From NCBI GenBank assembly GCA_000827495.1, contig KN817529.1:558001-622000 (forward strand): a stretch of DNA of 64,000 nt, written 5' to 3'. This document shows positions 1-10,705 of this stretch, one piece after another (position 1 is the first letter of the stretch; each line of letters starts with the position of its first letter). Position numbers and translations under genes: made by a program. Source of the stretch: Hypholoma sublateritium FD-334 SS-4 (taxonomy: Eukaryota > Basidiomycota > Agaricomycetes > Agaricales > Strophariaceae). The notes below the pieces were generated by a model. It was not told where the DNA came from and ran no database searches. It worked only from the letters and a program-made list of their open reading frames with translations.

Positions 1-58
1 GGTTTGTACTTTTCCCTACAGCATTCGTTTCAATAGCACACTCATGACATGTCTCTAG

Positions 59-1237
59 GATCTTTCTTCAATCACTTTCCCGGTCTCTTTCAACGAACCT
101 CTAACTCTCCTTCAGCGCGCAGCAGAAGAAGTAGAATATTTTTCGCTTCTTGACGAGGCTGCAAAATCAGCCGATCCTGTAACTCGCATGTCGTATGTTG
201 CAGCTTTCGCTGTATCTGGATATGCGCATACGAGACATAGAACAGGGCGCAAGGGATTGTGAGTCTGGTTTCTTTGATATTGTTAAGCATTTAGATTAAG
301 CATTTATATAGTAATCCTATGCTTGCAGAAACATTTGAAGATATTCGCATGAATTTCATAGCAGAGAAAGTCCGCCATAACCCCCTAGAAATTGCGTATC
401 ATGCCAACGGAGACAACTGGGAACTCAATGCTACCTCGTGTGGCAAAACAAAATTTTGGGGTTAGTTATACATCCAAATACCCGGGGTGTTTTCATCTCA
501 TAGTAGACTCATACATCCCAGGCAAAAGTTTCGAAGTTATACCCCTGGGAATTACTCGCTTAAAGGTTGGAAACGATACCTATACTTGGTGAGGATCGGC
601 ATGTCTCTCGGGAGCAGGCATCCGCTTACCGGTTTCCTCCAGGAATAAGCCATCCTCTTTTATACGGAACCTCATGGTCGGCACTAAATACTTCGAACAC
701 ACTGGGAAAATGACCATTGAAAACATCACAACTCGATACCGCTGTGTGCTCGACTTCAAACAAAATGGGTATTGGGGCCCGACGAACGTTGTATCTGGAA
801 CAATCTACGATTCGGATGGAGATGTAGCCGGCCAGCTTGAAGGCAAATGGGACGACCAGGTTTGCCAGGTACTTGAAGTGTCGCACCTGCGTGTTCTTTG
901 GAAAGCCTCTCCTTTTCCAAAGACTGCTCTGGAATTTTATGGGTTCACCTCATATGGTATCACCCTCAATGAAATATCAAGCGATCTGCTGGAGAAACTA
1001 CCTCCAACGGATTCCCGCTTGCGCCCGGATGTAAGAGCTCTGGAGGATGGAGAGCTGGATCTCGCCGAAGAGCAAAAGCTGAGGATTGAACAGGCTCAAC
1101 GCGATAGGCGCAATAATGGTCAGGAACGTCTCCCTAAATGGTTCAAACAAGTTGGCGACGAATGGCAATATGTTGGTGGTTATTGGGAGAGTCGTTCGAA
1201 GGGGTGGAAACAGGCGGATATCGATCCTCTTTGGTGA
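59..1237 (+). CDS. Oxysterol-binding protein-related lipid transfer protein (ORD domain), 5' end outside window
   Basis: This is the C-terminal ORD lipid-transfer domain of an OSBP/Osh-family protein, which exchanges sterol or phospholipid and PI4P at membrane contact sites. Four exons can be joined in frame (59-258, 312-460, 522-588, 643-1237), giving 336 residues that begin inside the domain. Family landmarks are clear: FPVSFNEPL, then an LQR..AEEVEY..LLD stretch, YVAAFAVSGYA, GFNPMLAETFED, KFWGKSFEVIP, and near the C-terminus LPPTDSRLRPDVRALEDG and GGYWESRSKGW. The diagnostic fingerprint EQVSHHPP is altered here to EKVRHNPL, so one of the two PI4P-contacting histidines is Asn. That suggests a divergent paralogue with changed ligand use. 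There are no stops in the joined frame, so it looks functional. Any PH or ankyrin part lies to the left of the window. Confidence 0.9.
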
Positions 1238-1667
1238 TCTATACGGTGCAGCGAGTTTTCTGATTTACGTACTAAGATCTTTAACAATTTGGTCGTGACC
1301 TCGGATTCAATTTGACTTTGTGGACGAGTTTGGTTAGATTTTGCATTGCTTTACGGATATGTTGTAGGCCAATTGACACCAGTCATTATAAAAGCTGAGG
1401 CGAAGTGAGGCTTGAACGAAACTCGTTCTTGGAGCTGTCAATATGAAAATATGTCCGCAACGTAGTCAAACTAGGATTCGGCCTCGATTCGGCCCGCCGT
1501 TGCGCTTGGTTGCATACTTGCCACTCAATTGCCACTTGTTGAACGTTGAACACTGACCAGTGGCATCCCTTTCAATTTCCAGACTTACCCGACTTCAAAA
1601 AAGCTAACTGTTGCCGTGTAATTGCCCTGTTTTCGTCACGCCTTAGCCATGGAAATGCCTCGGAAGC

Positions 1668-1673
1668 CCCCGC
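1668..1673 (-). promoter_or_regulatory. CreA/Cre1-type carbon catabolite repression motif
   Basis: CCCCGC on the plus strand reads GCGGGG on the minus strand, a match to the SYGGRG consensus of CreA/Cre1. It lies 380 bp upstream of a cellulase-type gene. The motif is short, and function is inferred from position. Confidence 0.35.
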
Positions 1674-1778
1674 TTTCGTTGTCTATTCGCGCGGTAGGAA
1701 CCTCTGAAGATTATGCATGTGCTACAACATACATCCTTAGTTTACAATTCTAAAATTGCATGGAGCATGAAGGTATTT

Positions 1779-1784
1779 CCCCGG
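1779..1784 (-). promoter_or_regulatory. CreA/Cre1-type carbon catabolite repression motif
   Basis: CCCCGG here (CCGGGG on the minus strand) also fits the SYGGRG consensus. It lies 110 bp from the other motif and 270 bp before the beta-glucosidase start. Paired sites are typical of CreA-repressed promoters. Function is inferred. Confidence 0.35.
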
Positions 1785-2053
1785 CGGAATATTGCATTGC
1801 CTCTATCCGCCGTTCAACGTGAACTTGACATTCCGACTGTCTCTTTCTGAATCCTATATTACCAGACTCTGCATCCGTCGTTTATCCGCTCCTCTTGGAC
1901 AATGGACATGTGCACGGGGACGGGTAGCTCAACTCTATCGAAACTTGTCTTCTCGGAAAACGCGAGCCGAAGTTTTGTCGTTACCAGCTACTTATATTCA
2001 AACTTCAGAAGCCATGGATCCCGATAGAACTAGAGCGACGCGACTTCCTTTCA

Positions 2054-5000
2054 ATGGGGCGAATCCACTTGTTAACCAGTCTTTTGACAATCCTCAGCGC
2101 AGTTGCCTCCCAGCAGGTCGTATATCAACAATGCGGCGGAATCGGATGGTAAATAAAATTATGTTCACTTCATCGGGAGTCCTGTTAACTCAGCTTTGTC
2201 TGCTAAGGACGGGAGGGACGACCTGTGTATCAGGAACAACGTGCACGGTTCTCAATAGCTGTTAGTCAATATTCGTCAATGATAACCGAAATCAAATGAC
2301 CTATTAGTATCGATCCCCTGCTTTAGATTATTCCCAATGCCTACCTGGAGCTTCCTCAAGTTCGAGTTCGACTAGCACAACTAAGACCACAACTACCTCT
2401 AGCTCTACGACGACTCAAAGTACAACATCAATCAGCTCCACGACGACAAAAATACCCACCAGTACTACCACAAGCAGTACGCCGACCTCTACTAGTCTTC
2501 CAGGTATCTGTTATTGCGACTCCATCACTGGCAGTACCAACGCGTTAATGATTTGTTTAGGAAATATATCTCCCGAATGGCAGGCAGCATACACCAAGGT
2601 ATGAAGATAATCGAGCATATAATTTCCTCCCCACCAAATTCTTAGTATTGTCGCATATTCAGGCACAAGCAGCGGTAGAAAAACTTTCCCTGCAGGATGA
2701 AGTGAATTTGGCAACCGGTAGGTAAATTTATCGTTGATGAGACTCAAATTCACCGCGATCAATAGGTGTTGGATGGATGAACGGTGAAAGGCTCTCTGTA
2801 TTCCCGTCTACCTTAGTGCGCTGATAACCGCACTTTTTCTTACGTAGGAAATTGCGTTGGGAATACACCTGCCATATCTTCGATATCGTTTCCGGGACTT
2901 TGCCTAGAAGGTGTGCTTTTTCATTCCTACAACATGTCAAGAAATACTCAATATCTTTCATAGACAGCCCCCTGGGTGTTCGCTACGCTGACTTTGTATC
3001 GGCGTTCCCCCCGTAAGATTATCCTTCATTTAAAGTCACCAATTGATACTCACCGACTGCCCACAGAGCTATCAATACTGCAGCAACATTCAATAGGACC
3101 TTGATGCGCCAGCGCGGTGAGGCTCTTGGTGCTGAATTCCGTGGAAAGGGCATCAATGTTGCCTTGGGACCTATGATGTATGTTTAGTAGGCTGACGTTC
3201 CGGACGACGGAATGGCGTATATTAGTGCATGGTGATGACTGTTCAACAGGAATCTTATGAGGACTCCAGCGGCAGGAAGAAACTGGGAAGGGTACTACAC
3301 CTTACGCTTGGATGCTTGAAGATTCTAGTTGATTATGAAACCTTAGATTTGGCGGTGACCCTTATCTTTCTGGAGAAGGTGCCTATGAAACCATCATGGG
3401 GGTTCAATCAAATGGTGTCCAAGGTACGACAACCTCCTCAAAAACGATGTTCGCTTTCCGAGAAATATTTCAGCAACTGCCAAGCACTATATTAACAACG
3501 AACAAGAGCACTTCCGCACGACTAGTTCGTCCAATGTTGATGACCGGTGCGTAATTCCATCTGCCTTGCACCTGCTGAACTGTCGACGATTCTTTCAATA
3601 GAACAGTATGTTGATTTCGTTCTGCTAATGGTGCACTGACTAATGAACATTTTTAAAGCAACACGAACTCTACTCGCTTCCTGTGGGACACTGCATGCCT
3701 CATTCAACTAAACCGTGGCTCATTCTTTTTTTCCAGTTCCTGAGAAGTGTTCAAGCTAACGTAGCATCGGTGATGTGTAGTTATAGTTGAGTATTCTTAA
3801 CCGCGGTGTTCCCGTTTGGACTAAAATTGACAATATCTCCTCTAGATCAGAGTACGAAATTAGTTAATTCCAGTTTCGACTTCCCACTCAAGAAATTTCC
3901 CAGTCAATGGAAGTTATGCATGTGAGAATGACAAGATGCTGAACGGCATTCTGAAGGGCGAATTCGGGTTTCCGGGATGTAAGTCTGTTTCGTAGCATAT
4001 TGAAATGTTATTTATTATAATTTGCATTCGTTTCAATTATAGATGTCATGTCTGGTGCGTTACATTCAAGGTTGCCTTGCTCCTTTTGTTCTTATGCACT
4101 ACGACTGCTAGACTGGTCGGCCACGGTGCGCTCGAACGAAAGCCAGAATAACTAGTACTCAAAGATTCCGTAGCATTCGACGCTCTCTGCGAACCAAGGC
4201 CTTGATGTGAGTTCTATCCCACATTTTGACGTTGTATTCTGATTAGCTTTTCAGATGACGATGCCAGGTAAAATATCTCGTACGACTACTCTGTCGCCTT
4301 TTCATTAGCAATTTTGACCCAGGTGACATTACCTTGGGATCTGGTACGAGATCCTCACTCAGGATATTTCAGCCTCTGAGGAGTCTATAAGGTACCACTT
4401 ATTTCGGCAGCGTCCTTGTGTCCGCTGTGCAATCTGGATCTGTGCCACAATCTCGCATCGACGTAAGATCAATCAAATTCCCTTGCAAGTGTTCGCGCCG
4501 CTCAACTGTTGTAGAACATGGCACTACGTATCCTTGCTGCTTGGTGCGGTTTTTTTGGCCGAAATTCAGTCTGCCATTGCTTCCTCACTACTATACGTGT
4601 TTTAGGTATCTGATGGGCCAAGACAATGGTTTCCCAGTCGTAAATTTTGACGCATGGAACCTGAACACTGCCGTAAACACTCACGTCAATGTACAAGGAA
4701 ATCATAGCAGGTCAGACTCATTTGTTTTAGATAAGTGGGGTTTCCAAACCAATCAATTTGGGGGCAGCGTTATACGTGATATAGCTGCTGCTTCGACCGT
4801 CTTGCTCAAGAATGTGGACAATGTACTCCCCTTGAAAGCCCCTGAAAGCATAGGCATAATAGGCAACGGCGCCGCTGCTGATTCGAAGGGTCCAAATGGG
4901 TAGGCTCATGTTGAAGGTTCATCAATGTTTCATCCTTGATTGAACTGCTTTTACTATCAGGTACACGGACCGATCGGGCGATGACGGTGTTCTTGCTATG

Positions 5001-6625
5001 GGTAAGCTCAATTTGCCATTGCTTTTCGGTAAAATTTACTATCGTGTACAGGATGGGGAAGTGGTACTTGTAACTTTCCCTATTTGATTACGGTACGTAA
5101 ATTATAACCACTTTCTAATTGAACGCAAATCGTACCTTTTCTGATAGCCTTTGGCCGCCATCACTACAAGAGCTGCGCAAGACCAGAGTACCATAGCTTC
5201 GTCCACCAGTGACACTGATCTCAATGGCGCTGTAACGGTGGCCAGAGGCAAAAGTGTAGCATTAGTTTTCATCACAGGTATGTAGATGTCGGCGAGTCCC
5301 GAGGCATTGACGAGACAAACTTCTCACTACTTCATACTATAGCTGACTCTGGGGAGGGTTACCTCACTGTCGAAGGTAAAGTATCTCCGTGAGCCATCAA
5401 GCCGCATCCTTAGACGATATTTAGACAATGCTGGTGATCGTAATGATTTACAGTCATGGCACGGTGGTGTAGGTTTGACTGCGCCTTTTATTTGACATGC
5501 ATTGCTGAACTTAGGACATGCGCTGCGCAGGATGCTTTGGTGGCTCAAGTAGCCGCTATCAACTCCAATACAATCGTGGTTGTTAACAGTGTCGGACCTA
5601 TTAATATGGAAGCCTGGATTAACCATCCTAATGGTGAGCTCCATTATCCTGAAATGCAAGCGGACATGTGTTCACCTCGTTCCCAGTCACCGCTGTGGTA
5701 GGCCCGTTTGAGGTCATATACACTCAAATCACTGATGAGGTTATTCTGTAGGTATGGAGTGGTCTCCCAGGCCAAGAAGCAGGTGCGACTTTCAGTAGCT
5801 TCTCATGACCACCTTCTCATCCCAGGTTAATAGGCAATGGACTGGTGGATGTTCTTTACGGCGCATATAATCCAAGGTTCCTATCACATCTTTTCAACGT
5901 CATGGAGTAGTGCTTATCCCATAGCAGTGGTCGACTTCCATACACAATCGGAAAGACCATAACCGATTACAGCGCTCAGGTCGTTACCAGCGGCTCTGGG
6001 ACAGTCCAAATTCCGTATAACGAAGGGCTTTTTATTGACTACAGACACTTCGACCAAAGCAACATCACCCCAAGATTTGAATATGGATTCGGATTGTCGT
6101 ACACGACATTTCAATATTCTGCGTTGAATATTTCAGGGACATCTGGCGGGGGGACAGCACCTACCGGGCCAGGGTCATCGTTAGACCCATGGTCAGTGTT
6201 ATGACTGGTTAATATAACACGTACTACAATATTCACCGCCGACGCTACACAGGCTGCACACAAAAGTCGTCACAGTTACATTCTCTTTGACTAATAATGG
6301 AACAGTCGCAGGGCATGAGGTGACGTTGAATTTGCATTATTTCTTGAATGATATCCGAGTCTAATAAACAGAATGCAAGCAGATCCCACAACTTTATCTC
6401 TCTCTACCTGCCTCAACAAATTCTCCGCCCAAATCGCTGAAAGGATTTGACAGCATATTTTTGACGCCCGGGAAAACTAGCACTGTTACAATGCAACTTT
6501 CGCGCTTTGATCTTTCGATCTGGGATGTTATCAACCAACGCTGGTCGATTCCTAGCGGTCAAACTGGTATTCTTATAGGAGCCAGCAGTCGCGATATTCG
6601 GCTCACAGGCTCAATTACGAATTGA
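2054..6625 (+). CDS. Secreted beta-glucosidase, GH3, with N-terminal cellulose-binding module (CBM1)
   Basis: Hydrolyses cellobiose and short beta-glucans outside the cell. The ATG at 2054 opens a signal peptide ([19 protein letters not shown]). A family 1 cellulose-binding module follows, with [21 protein letters not shown] and YYSQCLPG spread over exons 2054-2148, 2208-2260 and from 2327. Next comes a Ser/Thr-rich linker, then the GH3 catalytic core: [56 protein letters not shown] and the nucleophile motif VMSDWSATHST. The C-terminal parts include [20 protein letters not shown] and an FN3-like tail ending at 6625. The gene has more than 30 short introns, and several exons near the nucleophile are only 4-14 nt. 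Apparent stops all fall inside GT-AG introns, so I consider it intact. N-terminal CBM1-GH3 architecture is known from white-rot fungi such as Phanerochaete. Confidence 0.93.
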
Positions 6626-6967
6626 AAATACCTAGAAGTCGGCTTAGGATGTTACAGTTAGTCGTGATTGATGCAGTATAGCATAATACCTACAAAATCT
6701 GAATACTGTCAATAAACATGAAGTGCAGGAAGTATGTCGAGGAGTTTGAGAGGAGCCTGAAGATTGCCTGAAGACTCCTGAAGACCAAAGGAAAAATGCC
6801 ATGAAAATGTACGGCCGGCGGCAGTCTGAAATGAGCTTTTCACCATTGGTCCATTTAGGGTAAGCGCTTAGGCCGAAAGCCGATTACACCACCCAAAATA
6901 GAACGACGGATATCGGAGAAAAAATTGAGGCTTTGCACTCTCAGCTTGCTTGTTCTCTCTACGCACA
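6626..6967. other. Intergenic region between beta-glucosidase and aconitase-family gene
   Basis: 342 nt serving as 3' end of the first gene and promoter of the second. It contains a short tandem repeat (6755-6786) and nothing else recognisable. Confidence 0.6.
6755..6786 (+). repeat. Three imperfect tandem copies of an 11-nt unit
   Basis: GCCTGAAGATT (6755-6765), GCCTGAAGACT (6766-6776) and CCTGAAGACC (6777-6786) follow one another directly. This is probably replication slippage in the upstream region of the aconitase-family gene. Confidence 0.75.
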
Positions 6968-9900
6968 ATGCTTCCGCGAGTAAGCAGAAGGGTGCATCTA
7001 CTTCGTCGTTCATTTGCAACACAGTCAAACTCCCTGGACAAGGACTGTACATCCATTACCCCTCCTTATGCATCTCTTCAACAAAAACTTGCCGATGTTC
7101 GTAAGGTCTTGAAGAGGCCTCTCACTTTGGCCGAGAAAATCCTCTACAGTCATATCATCGACCCAATTACTTCTTTATCCAGTGGTGGAAGAATAAGGGG
7201 AGAGACCTACCTCCAACTCCACCCAGAGAGAGTGGCGATGCAGGATGCATCCGCTCAGTACGAATGTCCCTGTACTTCAGAATAATTTGAGCTGACATCT
7301 GGATTAGGATGGCTCTGTAAGCTAAATACTTTGAACACAGAAGATCGTGCTCATCCTCCGTAGGTTGCAATTCATGAGCGCTGGGCTACCAGAATGTGCT
7401 GTTCCAACAAGTATCCACTGCGATCATCTAATACAGGCTGCTGACGGTGCCGAGTCTGACCTCAAGGTTAGTTAAGTATCAACATTGCTGTATGATTAAC
7501 CAATTCTGTCGTATCAGCGTTCCATTATTTCAAACCAAGAAGTGTTTGACTTCCTAAAGAGTGCAGCTCAGAAATATGGAATAGAATTCTGGGGACCAGG
7601 TTCTGGTATTATCCACCAAATAGTTTTGGAGAACTATGCTGCACCTGGGATGTTAATGTACGTTCATCTACGATCCACATCGTCGGAAACTCACTTCTGC
7701 CTTAATCAAGGTTAGGCACAGGTGAGCATCACGTTATATGGTGCTCTTCAATTCCTAACACGGTCTAGATTCGCATACCCCGAATGCCGGCGGTCTTGGG
7801 ATGCTCGCCATTGGAGTCGGTGGTGCTGACGCAGTCGACGCTATGACGGGTACACCTTGGGAATTAAAGGCACCGACTGTCATCGGTTTGTTTTCCCAGT
7901 GGCCTTGGTCACAATCGAGGACTTATCGTTATGTAGGTATTCATCTCACGGGCACATTAAATGGCTGGGCTACACCGAAGGATCTCATCCTTCATCTGGC
8001 TGGGAAGCTGACTGTTAGGGTGAGTGGAATTCCAAGCGCGACTATTTGCGAGCTCTTATGTTTGGGCAGGGCGGAACTGGCAGCATATTGGAATATTATG
8101 GCAGTGGGGTTGCTGCACAATCGTGTACAGGTATATATCTTGCTTACTGTTTGGAATGTGAACTTGTGCTGAACTGATTAGGGCTTGCCACCATCGCTAA
8201 CATGGGAGCTGAAGTTGGAGCGACGACTTCAACCTTCCCGTATTCCTCGAACATGCGTGACTATCTCAGAGCAACCTGTCGCTCTGATGTTGCATCCGCA
8301 GCAGATAAAGCTGCTGCCAACGGTTTTCTGAGTGCCGATCAAGGAGCTGAATATGACCAAGTCATCGAAATCGTGAGTTTATTCTGGTTCAAATATTTCA
8401 ACTATACTGATATCTTTCAGAATTTGTCTGATATCGAGCCTACTGTCAATGGTCCATTCACTCCGGATCTTGCTACACCTATATCTCAGTTCGCAAAATT
8501 TGTTAAAGAGCAAGGCTGGAAAGATGAATTTTCCGCCGGTCTCATTGGATCATGCACAAACAGTTCTTACGCAGACATGGTATGCAATCTTTTACACAAA
8601 GTCATACGTGCTGAGTGATCTTTAGACAAGCGTCGCGGATCTGGCCAGACAGGCCAAGGCAGCTGGATTGACCACCAAGGTAATAATGACATGTTTGAAA
8701 TAAGACAATATTAAAGCGAAATTCTTCAAGGTTCCCTTCCTTTGTACTCCAGGATCAGAGCAAATTAGGGCTACTATTGAGCGCGATGAAATCACATCAA
8801 CCTTACAAGATGTCGGAGCGGTGGTTCTTGCTAATGCCTGTGGGCCATGTATTGGACAAGTATGTAAGTCACCAACAAGCAAGACAATTACTTACTCTCG
8901 TCATAGTGGAAGCGGTCGGATCAAAACGACGAAGAAAACGGTGAGGAAATTGAATTCCTCATTCTAATTTCTGGTCAATGACAGTCATCAGCTATTATGA
9001 CTAGCTTCAATCGTAACTTCAAATCCAGGAACGATGGGAACAGCAAAACTATGAATTTCCTTGCATCTCCGACCATTGTCACTGCCATGGCATTCTCGGG
9101 AAAGCTGTCGTTTAACCCTGTGACTGACACTATCACTCTACCTTCCGGTGAACTGTTCAAATTCTCGGCACCTACTGGCCAAGACCTCCCCGTTAATGGA
9201 TTTACTGCCGGAGACCTTTCTTATTACCCCGCTCCGACTCCGAAATCTCAACCCGATGTGGAGATTGTCATTCAGAAAGATTCACAACGATTGGAAATCC
9301 TGGAAGCCTTTAACAGCCCCTTTGATTCACCCAAGGAACTTGAGCTACCTCCCCTGAAAGTGCTTGTTCGCGTTCGCGGCAAGTGTACTACTGACCACAT
9401 TTCGGCTGCCGTATGTCCCAGCAATCTTTTTGATCATTCCAGAAACTCACGGATGTATCGATAGGGACCATGGCTCAAATACAAAGGGCATCTGACAAAC
9501 ATATCAGAGAATCTGCGTGAGTACTTTTGGAAATCACTAGTCCTTCGCAGAGCTAATACTGCTTATCCAGTCATCACTGTACGCTTGATTCCGTCTCGCT
9601 TTCCTCTTTTACTTCCTGACTCTCTAATAAGGCTACTAATGACGAGGGCGGCGAAATGAACGTCGCATTCGACAGGGATACGGACACTTCAGGGACGATT
9701 CCCGAGGTTGCGAAGCGTTTCAAAGCTCGCCAGCAACCTTGGGCACTTGTTGTAGATGACAATTACGGAGAGGGAAGTGCACGTGAACACGCCGCTCTAC
9801 AACCGCGTTTCTATGGTATGATAACTCGGCATATGCAACCCAATATCCATTCACTGATATCATGACAAGGTTGCAACATGATCCTAGCGAGGTCGTTTGC

Positions 9901-10232
9901 ACGTATTCATGAAACCAATCTGAAGGTCAGTGGACGTAGTGCAACACAGTGCGCGCCTTATTCAATCTGCTATTCAGAAACAAGGCATCCTTCCCCTCTG
10001 GTTTGCCAACAGGGCGGATTACTCCAAAATAGGATCAGGCGACATCTTGGAGACCGTAGGTCTGAATGACGTCTTCAACTGCGTTGCCGACGCCACTGTC
10101 AAAGTCAAGGTGACAAAACTCGATGGCACCGTCTTTGAGATCGCAACGAAACACACCATGTCTGCCGATCAGTTGAACTGGCTGAAAGCAGGTTCAGCGC
10201 TGAACTATATCCGCTCTTTGAGCAAAACCTAA
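6968..10232 (+). CDS. Mitochondrial aconitase-family hydratase, resembling the ACO2 (homocitrate dehydratase) branch
   Basis: A [4Fe-4S] hydro-lyase of the citrate/homocitrate type. The first ATG (6968) gives an Arg-rich amphipathic mitochondrial presequence, [20 protein letters not shown]. Landmark motifs occur in family order: [44 protein letters not shown] (first cluster Cys), [10 protein letters not shown] (other two cluster Cys), [39 protein letters not shown] and a C-terminal SALNYIRSL. About 18 short introns interrupt the gene. The region [14 protein letters not shown] followed by [13 protein letters not shown] reminds me more of fungal Aco2, which dehydrates homocitrate in lysine synthesis, than of the TCA-cycle Aco1. 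That subfamily call is from memory and uncertain. All three cluster cysteines are present, so the enzyme should be active. Confidence 0.9.
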
Positions 10233-10705
10233 TCTATCACTGAGGACTATGGATTATTTATGTAACTAAACAGTCGAGAATTGTTGCTGGAAGTAATCGA
10301 GCGACGAGTGAATTGTTTGTATTACGCGATACTCGTATAATATTGCTCGTATAATTATCTGAAGATACTGCATATGTTTGTAAGCTTCAAGCCTGATCAA
10401 GTAGTTTCAGTGTCCTTCCTCTCGTTCCTTTGCCAATCCTCTCCGTTCTTGCTCCGTTCAACATTGATATTGAAATATTGAAGTTTGAATTGCTTGAAGC
10501 TTGAAGCTGAAGTTTGAACACATACGGAGCACGTGGAAGCTTTCCCCAAGCAGTAAGTCCTAACAAAGGCTCCGTCGTCAAGTCGAGAGAAATGAGGCAG
10601 AGATGCACACGAACATTATCATAATTTGTGCGGACCTTCTTCCGAACAACGCCAATAGCCCTATTAGCACTGCACACAAGCTAGACGATTCAGACATCGC
10701 TTTAA
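10233..10705. other. Intergenic region with TTGAAG-rich low-complexity patch
   Basis: 473 nt between two co-oriented genes. Around 10470-10520 the sequence repeats TTGAAG/CTTGAAG units imperfectly. A minus-strand open frame at 10387-10677 shows no protein-like signal. Nothing else is evident. Confidence 0.5.

Larger units (their letters stand above)
1238..2053. other. Intergenic region, upstream of the beta-glucosidase gene
   Basis: About 0.8 kb between the ORD protein stop and the beta-glucosidase start. A reading frame spans 1792-2265, but its codons after 2054 are out of frame with the signal peptide and cellulose-binding module, so I do not call it. The stretch holds two CreA-type motifs, listed separately, and otherwise nothing I recognise. 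Confidence 0.6.

Noticed and set aside
3190..3720. Beta-glucosidase as a pseudogene because of many in-frame stops
   Set aside because: Every stop lies inside an intron with GT-AG ends, and the spliced exons give uninterrupted GH3 motifs.
10387..10677. Minus-strand frame of 96 codons between aconitase and RhoGAP genes
   Set aside because: No homology that I recognise; it overlaps a TTGAAG-rich repeat and the promoter region.
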